NCBI GenBank assembly: GCA_958407555.1
Contig: CATYJC010000022.1
Span: 1-21,106 of the forward strand
From: an uncultured Collinsella sp.
Lineage (GTDB): Bacteria > Actinomycetota > Coriobacteriia > Coriobacteriales > Coriobacteriaceae
Direction: 5' to 3'
DNA: 21,106 bases
Notes under the pieces: generated by a model
What the model saw: only the letters and a program-made list of their open reading frames with translations
Database searches by the model: none
Told to the model about the DNA's origin: nothing
Made by a program: the position numbers and the translations under genes
Shown: piece by piece, positions 16,489-21,106 of the stretch
How positions within the stretch are numbered: the stretch's first letter is position 1
Layout of the letters: each line of letters begins with the position of its first letter

Positions 16489-18954
16489 TTACTCCACCGG
16501 TTTGAAGATGGTGGACTGGCCAAAGACGCTGCGGATGAGGGCTTTGGCCTCGTCCTCGGTCTGTGGGATGCTCGGGGCTGCGCCCTGGTGGCCGAAGGGG
16601 CTGCCGGCGCCGGGGTTGGACTCCCAGGGAGCTGCAGAAGCGTCCTCCTCTTTGGGGGCAGTTGCAGCGGGCTTGGGCGCGGACACCGCACCCGGCACGT
16701 CGAACGGGGGCAGATCGTCCCCGCCCGCATCGCCGGCAAAACCACCGACCATGGCGTCGTCGTAGGGCACCTGCTCGGATTCCCATGGCGCAGCCTGCGC
16801 AGGCGGTTGAACCTTGGGAGCGGACGCGCGCTCGGGCGCTCGGGGCGCAGGCTCGGTCGGGAGCTTGCCCGTGGCGGAAGCGCCGGCGGGGTTGTCCGAG
16901 CGCAGCCAGGGGGCCTTGCCCAGGTCGGATGACTTAGTCGCAGGCGCGGCGGCGGGCTTGGGCGCGGGCGCCGGAGTAGCCGGTTTGGGCGCGACGGGCT
17001 CAGGCGCCGACGGGGTCGTCGCTGCTACCGGCGCCGCTTTTGGCTGCGTCGCGCTGGCGCTCGAGGATGCAGGGGCCGCCGAGGACACGGGTTGCGGGTC
17101 CGCAGATGCCGCAGCCCGTGCAGATGGAGAATGCTCCTCATGTTGAGGAGCCGGCGTGCCACCCCCGTCCAAGACATAGTCGACGGTACGACGGCCGAAG
17201 ACTGCGTTGACTGTCGGCAGGACCACCGACTGCGTGTCGGCGCGACCGAGCATCTTGATGGCAAAGGTCGAGCCCGCGGGGAACGACACCGTAAGCTTAG
17301 AGCCGTCGTCCGCCGTGGCGCGGGCGTTAAGCAGAAGAGCCGCGTAGGAGGCCTGCTGGGCCTTGACGCGCTCGATGACCTCGGCCCATTTGCGCTGGAG
17401 CTCGCCGGCGTCCTCGACCGCAGGGGTCTCGGCAGCACCGGCGGCGGCAACCTGGGCGGCGTTGTTGGGCTTGGACACCGGCACGGTCGATGCGGCAGGC
17501 GCGGGAGCCGGAGCCGCAACGGGTTGAGGTGCAGGCGTTACAGGTTTGGGCGCGGGAACCGGGGCCGTGGGCTTGGGCGCAGGCTGGGTAACCGGAACAG
17601 CAGCGCCGCGGTCCCAAGGCATACCACCCTGATGCGCAGACGTAGCAGCGGGGGCGGCGGTCGCCGCAGGGGTAGCAGCTCGGGCACCCGAGATCAGCGT
17701 CGGCTGCTGGACAGCGGGTGCGGATGCAGCAGGCGCACTCGCTTGAACAGCAGCCACGCTCGCCGGAACGGCGGCGTTGGCAACCATGGCCTCCAAGCGA
17801 GCCACGCGCTCAGCCAAAGCTTCAATCGTTAAATCGGCCTCGGGACGTGCCAGGCGCGTGCAGGCAATCTCGAGCACCAGGCGCACGTCGCTCGCGCCCC
17901 TCATCTCCAGCGCGGCATCGTCGAGCACCGTCAGCACGCGGGCCAGACGGTCGGCCGAATGCTCGCCAAAGGCAGCGGCCTCGGCAGCAAGCGCCTCGGC
18001 CTGCTCGGCCCCGCCCTCAAACAGCCCGGCACGGGCACCGGCAACGCAGGCCACATACACGTCGCGCACATGCGCCACCAGGTCGCGCGTCAGCTCAAGC
18101 AGGTCATTGCCCTCCTCGACCTGTGCGCGAATGAGCCCATAGAGCTCAGCAATATCACGCTCGGCAATAGCGCGGGCAAACTCGCCCAGGACCTGGTCCG
18201 AAACCTCGCCCAAAAGCGAGCGGGCATCGTCCGCATGCACGGCTCCGTTGCCAAAAACGCTCAGCTGCTCCAGCGTGGAAAGCGCGTCGCGCATGCCGCC
18301 CTTGGCATGGCGCGCCACGATGGCCAGCGCCTCGTCGTCGTAGTCGAAGCCCTCCTGCTCGCACACGTAGGACAGGCGATGCTCGATATCCTCGTTGCCG
18401 ATGCGGTGGAAATCGAAGCGCTGGCAACGCGAGAGGATGGTCTCCAGAATCTTTTGCGGATCGGTGGTGCACAGCACAAAGATCACGTGCGCCGGCGGCT
18501 CCTCGAGCGTCTTGAGCAGCGCGTTGAACGCCGCCGTCGTGAGCATGTGAACCTCGTCGATGATATAGATCTTGTACTTGCCACGCACCGGGGCAAAGTT
18601 GACGGAGTTGATGATCTCCTCGCGCACATTGTCCACGCCCGTGCGGCTTGCGGCATCGAGCTCGTAGACATCGGGGTGGTTGCCCTCGGCGATGAGCTCG
18701 CACTCCTCACAAGTGCCGTCGGGCATGCAGCCGCTTGCGCCCTCGGCGCGCGCTGCCTCGGCATTACGGCACAGCAGCGCCTTGGCCAGAATGCGCGCCA
18801 TGGTGGTCTTGCCCGTGCCGCGCGGTCCGCAGAACAGGTACGCGTGGGACAGGCGCCCCTCGGTGATGGCGTGCTCGAGCGTCGAGACGATATGCTGCTG
18901 GCCCACCACGGAGTCGAAGGTGAGCGGGCGATACTTTCGGTACAACGATTCCAT
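16489..18954 (-). CDS. dnaX: DNA polymerase III subunit gamma/tau
   Basis: The clamp-loader ATPase of the replicative polymerase, 821 residues. The N-terminus MESLYRKYRP is typical. It is followed by Walker A GPRGTGKT (43-50), a zinc-binding loop with Cys near 62, 76, 82 and 85, Walker B IIDEVHM (131-137) and the sensor motif SRC (175-177). From about residue 400 there is a long Ala/Pro-rich tau-type tail with a conserved-looking island (about 480-570) within it. I chose the ATG at 18954 with GGGGGAG upstream. The open frame extends to 19428, but that would run back through the divergent gene. No A-rich slippage site for making a short gamma form was seen. Confidence 0.96.
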   Translation of the reverse strand: MESLYRKYRPLTFDSVVGQQHIVSTLEHAITEGRLSHAYLFCGPRGTGKTTMARILAKALLCRNAEAARAEGASGCMPDGTCEECELIAEGNHPDVYELDAASRTGVDNVREEIINSVNFAPVRGKYKIYIIDEVHMLTTAAFNALLKTLEEPPAHVIFVLCTTDPQKILETILSRCQRFDFHRIGNEDIEHRLSYVCEQEGFDYDDEALAIVARHAKGGMRDALSTLEQLSVFGNGAVHADDARSLLGEVSDQVLGEFARAIAERDIAELYGLIRAQVEEGNDLLELTRDLVAHVRDVYVACVAGARAGLFEGGAEQAEALAAEAAAFGEHSADRLARVLTVLDDAALEMRGASDVRLVLEIACTRLARPEADLTIEALAERVARLEAMVANAAVPASVAAVQASAPAASAPAVQQPTLISGARAATPAATAAPAATSAHQGGMPWDRGAAVPVTQPAPKPTAPVPAPKPVTPAPQPVAAPAPAPAASTVPVSKPNNAAQVAAAGAAETPAVEDAGELQRKWAEVIERVKAQQASYAALLLNARATADDGSKLTVSFPAGSTFAIKMLGRADTQSVVLPTVNAVFGRRTVDYVLDGGGTPAPQHEEHSPSARAAASADPQPVSSAAPASSSASATQPKAAPVAATTPSAPEPVAPKPATPAPAPKPAAAPATKSSDLGKAPWLRSDNPAGASATGKLPTEPAPRAPERASAPKVQPPAQAAPWESEQVPYDDAMVGGFAGDAGGDDLPPFDVPGAVSAPKPAATAPKEEDASAAPWESNPGAGSPFGHQGAAPSIPQTEDEAKALIRSVFGQSTIFKPVE

Positions 18955-19022
18955 GGGTGCTCCCCCGGGTATACTGAGTCTTGTTGCCGAGACGGCCATG
19001 CGGTCGCACGGCATACTGCATT

Positions 19023-19028
19023 CATAAT
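19023..19028 (+). promoter_or_regulatory. Possible -10 box for the YcxB-like gene
   Basis: CATAAT matches five of six bases of the -10 consensus and lies 42 bp upstream of the start codon in the short divergent region between dnaX and the plus-strand gene. The -35 region is poor. Confidence 0.35.
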
Positions 19029-19069
19029 AACCCGTACGGCGAGCTCGCCGCGATAGGAGTCCAAAGAGC

Positions 19070-19795
19070 ATGGCAGACGCAGAGAGCAACCTCGTTCCCT
19101 CCGAAGCAGCCGACCAGGTCGAGGTCGCGCTCGAGAAGCAGGCCGCAGCCGACGACGGCATCCTGTACCTCAACGAGTACCAGTACGAAAACGATCTAGT
19201 CACCGACTTCGCCCGTCTGGTCGCCTCGCCCAGGCGTCGCGGTTCGCTGTATGTCGCCGCGGCAATTGCCGCGCTCATCGGCATTGGCATGCTGGTGGCC
19301 GGCGGCAACTGGATCAAGTTTGGCGTCGTCCTGATCGTATTCGGCGCCTTTTTGGCCTGGTGGAGCAAAAACCTGCACCACACCCTCGCCCGCGACTTTA
19401 TCGATGCCGTCGAGGCCGACGAGTCCATGGGTGGCCGCTATCGCCGCGTCGCCGCCAACGAGGACGGCCTGATGGTTTGGGGCAAGAGCGGCAAGTCGCA
19501 GTTCTTCCCGTTTGAAAAGCTCGACCACGTACTCGACGGCGAGCGCATCTTTGTAGCCATGTTCGCCGACCAAGGCGTGACGATTCCCAAGGACACCTTT
19601 GTCCGCGGCGATGCCGAGCAGTTTGGCCCCTTCCTTAAGGCGCGCATCAACAAAAAACTCCGCATCGAGACCAAGAAGAAGAAAATGAAGGCCGAGAAGG
19701 CTGCCGCCGAGGCCAAGCGGGGCGACAAGGCCGACAAGCCCCAGGACAACAAGGGCAAGCGGCGCAAGCAGAAGAAGAGCAAGAAGAGGCGCTAA
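19070..19795 (+). CDS. YcxB-like membrane protein with lysine-rich tail
   Basis: A 241-residue protein. Two hydrophobic spans lie at about residues 58-78 and 82-98. The following segment (about 105-200), with the pattern 'Y.R.....DGLMVWGKSGKSQFFPFEKL', resembles the YcxB-like domain, a small cytoplasmic domain of unknown function. The last 37 residues are extremely rich in Lys and Arg, which could bind nucleic acid or acidic lipids. GATAGGAG upstream supports the ATG at 19070. It is divergent from dnaX. The assignment to YcxB-like is from pattern recognition only. Confidence 0.75.
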   Translation: MADAESNLVPSEAADQVEVALEKQAAADDGILYLNEYQYENDLVTDFARLVASPRRRGSLYVAAAIAALIGIGMLVAGGNWIKFGVVLIVFGAFLAWWSKNLHHTLARDFIDAVEADESMGGRYRRVAANEDGLMVWGKSGKSQFFPFEKLDHVLDGERIFVAMFADQGVTIPKDTFVRGDAEQFGPFLKARINKKLRIETKKKKMKAEKAAAEAKRGDKADKPQDNKGKRRKQKKSKKRR

Positions 19796-19850
19796 GGCCA
19801 AGCCAGACAGGCAGCTTCGCATCCCGCCATCCTCGCCATCCGCCTGAGCG

Positions 19851-19859
19851 TGCTACACT
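19851..19859 (+). promoter_or_regulatory. Possible extended -10 element of the second kinase gene
   Basis: TGCTACACT is a TGn-type extended -10 box about 80 bp upstream of the kinase start and within the GC-rich spacer after the YcxB-like gene. GCTAC and GTAGC around it also form a short inverted repeat. Confidence 0.45.
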
Positions 19860-19939
19860 AGTAGCATCTATGCCACCGCGAACGGCTCGGCCCCGCGCCC
19901 GCCGCTCACAAACGAACTTTAAACGCACGAGGGTTGGCC

Positions 19940-21106
19940 ATGCCGCTTTTCTCGCAACATACCGCCCGGTTCTCGCCGGACGTTCCCTTGGAGGGCACTA
20001 GCTCTCGCGAGCTGCTCAAGCGGTACCAGCCGCTCGAGACGCTTGCGACCGGCGGTTTTGGCTCCATCGAGATTTGCCGCGACACGCATCTGCGCCGTCG
20101 CGTGGCCATTAAGCGCATCCCCCTCACAGACGGCGCCGGCATGCCCGCCAGCGACATCATGGACGTGCTGCGCGAGGCGCACACCGCCGCCATGCTTCAA
20201 CACCCCAATATCGTGCAGGTTATCGACTTTACGCACGACACCGCCTATGCCTACCTGGTCATGGAATATGTCGACGGTATGTCGTTGGCCGAGTTTTTAC
20301 ATCGCGTGGACGGCCACTCGCTCACCTTTGACGAGGCCGCGGCCATTGCCGACGCGCTGGGTCAGGCACTCACCTTTGCCCATGCAAACGGCGTGCTTCA
20401 TCTGGACATAAAGCCCGCCAATGTGCTTATCGACCATTCGGGCAATGTAAAGCTCACCGACTTTGGCATGGCACGTCTGTCGTCTGCCGGCGGCTTTGGC
20501 GGATCGCGCGGCGGCACCATCGGCTACATGCCGCCCGAGCAGCTCGATATCGAGACCGGCACGGTCGACGAGCGCGCCGATGTCTTTGCCCTTGCCTGCG
20601 TGATCTACGAGGGCCTGTGCGGCAGCGCCCCCTTTGTGGCAGCCACGCCTGCCGACTCGCTCGACCGCATCATCGGCGGCGCCACCTATCCCAGCGAGCT
20701 CATCCCGCACTTTCCCCCGGGGGCCGAGGCGGCGCTCATGAGCGCCCTCTCCCCCATGCCGCAAGACCGCCCCGATAGCATCGAGGCATTCTGCGACCGA
20801 CTCCTTGCCGGCTTGGGGAGCGTGCGCGAAGGCCGTCGCAGCTTGGAGCAGATGGTAGGCGAGCTTTCGAATGACGAGTGCGCGGCAGATGATATCGAGC
20901 CATCGAGCTACGAGGATGACACCGTCGAGGTCGACCCCGCACTTGGCTGGGCGGGCACGCGCTGGGGCCGCGCACGCAATTACACCATGCGCGGCATCTC
21001 GGCGCTCTCGTGCGGAGCCTTCAGCTTTTTGCTTATGCAGACAGCCGGCGTCGCGGCGCTTCCCGGGCTGGTCGTGGCGGCCGTCGCCATTGGCGCGGCG
21101 GCAGGC
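19940..21106 (+). CDS. Ser/Thr protein kinase, 3' end outside the window
   Basis: The frame is open from the ATG at 19940 to the window end (389 codons), so the protein is incomplete here. The kinase domain spans about residues 28-310: glycine loop ATGGFGSIEI (36-45), VAIKRI with the ATP-binding Lys (K58), catalytic loop HLDIKPANVL (154-163) and DFG (174-176). The usual Arg of HRD is Leu, which suggests a kinase not controlled by activation-loop phosphorylation in the common way. A hydrophobic region begins at about 355 and continues to the edge, so a membrane anchor follows the kinase domain. GAGGG precedes the start. It is a different kinase from the one at 11724-13568. Confidence 0.92.
   Translation, partial: MPLFSQHTARFSPDVPLEGTSSRELLKRYQPLETLATGGFGSIEICRDTHLRRRVAIKRIPLTDGAGMPASDIMDVLREAHTAAMLQHPNIVQVIDFTHDTAYAYLVMEYVDGMSLAEFLHRVDGHSLTFDEAAAIADALGQALTFAHANGVLHLDIKPANVLIDHSGNVKLTDFGMARLSSAGGFGGSRGGTIGYMPPEQLDIETGTVDERADVFALACVIYEGLCGSAPFVAATPADSLDRIIGGATYPSELIPHFPPGAEAALMSALSPMPQDRPDSIEAFCDRLLAGLGSVREGRRSLEQMVGELSNDECAADDIEPSSYEDDTVEVDPALGWAGTRWGRARNYTMRGISALSCGAFSFLLMQTAGVAALPGLVVAAVAIGAAAG

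Noticed and set aside
17959..19056. A plus-strand frame opposite the start of dnaX
   Set aside because: Antisense shadow of a highly conserved coding region; composition typical of such shadows.
18955..19428. N-terminal extension of dnaX
   Set aside because: The added 158 residues overlap the divergent gene and do not resemble DnaX. MESLYRKYRP is the usual start and has a ribosome site.

Overview
The window looks like a GC-rich chromosome segment from a member of the Coriobacteriia, most likely Collinsella or a close relative. This is inferred from gene content and coding style (pyruvate:ferredoxin oxidoreductase, the dnaX / ybaB / recR neighbourhood, Ser/Thr kinases with FHA partners, an IS110-type transposase start). 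It was not tested by a database search.

Layout. (1) Positions 40-3579, minus strand: nifJ, a complete pyruvate:ferredoxin oxidoreductase, with a long leader. (2) Positions 3912-4468: a 5'-truncated second copy of the 3' end of an FHA-domain gene, in direct repeat with the intact gene at 10782-11720. (3) Positions about 4469-10663: a visibly more AT-rich island of about 6.2 kb lying between the two repeat copies. It holds a radical SAM/SPASM peptide maturase, two short Cys- and Asp-rich precursor peptides, a 35-residue membrane peptide, a terminator, an IS110-type remnant, a convergent ABC exporter and a broken SAM-dependent methyltransferase gene. (4) Positions 10782-14473, minus strand: a three-gene operon of an anchored Ser/Gly-linker protein, a membrane Ser/Thr kinase and an FHA protein. 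(5) Positions 14723-18954: recR and ybaB (minus), a small inverted membrane-protein gene (plus) and dnaX (minus). (6) Positions 19070 to the end, plus strand: a YcxB-like membrane protein and a second Ser/Thr kinase cut off by the window edge.

The most interesting system is the island. The maturase has the radical SAM motif CxxxCxxC and a complete SPASM cysteine pattern (C-x2-C-x5-C-x3-C). It is followed directly by two small genes, both starting MKHIHP. Each core can be read as three units of C-x(2-5)-D-x-C. The spacing of Cys and Asp resembles ranthipeptides such as freyrasin, in which a radical SAM enzyme joins Cys sulfur to a non-alpha carbon of Asp. I propose a two-peptide ranthipeptide-type RiPP locus, with the convergent ABC protein as possible exporter. 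The product chemistry is inferred.

The island probably arrived by recombination at the FHA gene. The two copies of that gene's 3' end are roughly 80-86% identical, except for one block of 81 bp that is perfectly identical. This fits single-crossover integration of a circle that carried a foreign allele of the FHA 3' end, or a gene-restoring integrative element that has since lost its integrase. No integrase is present in the window.
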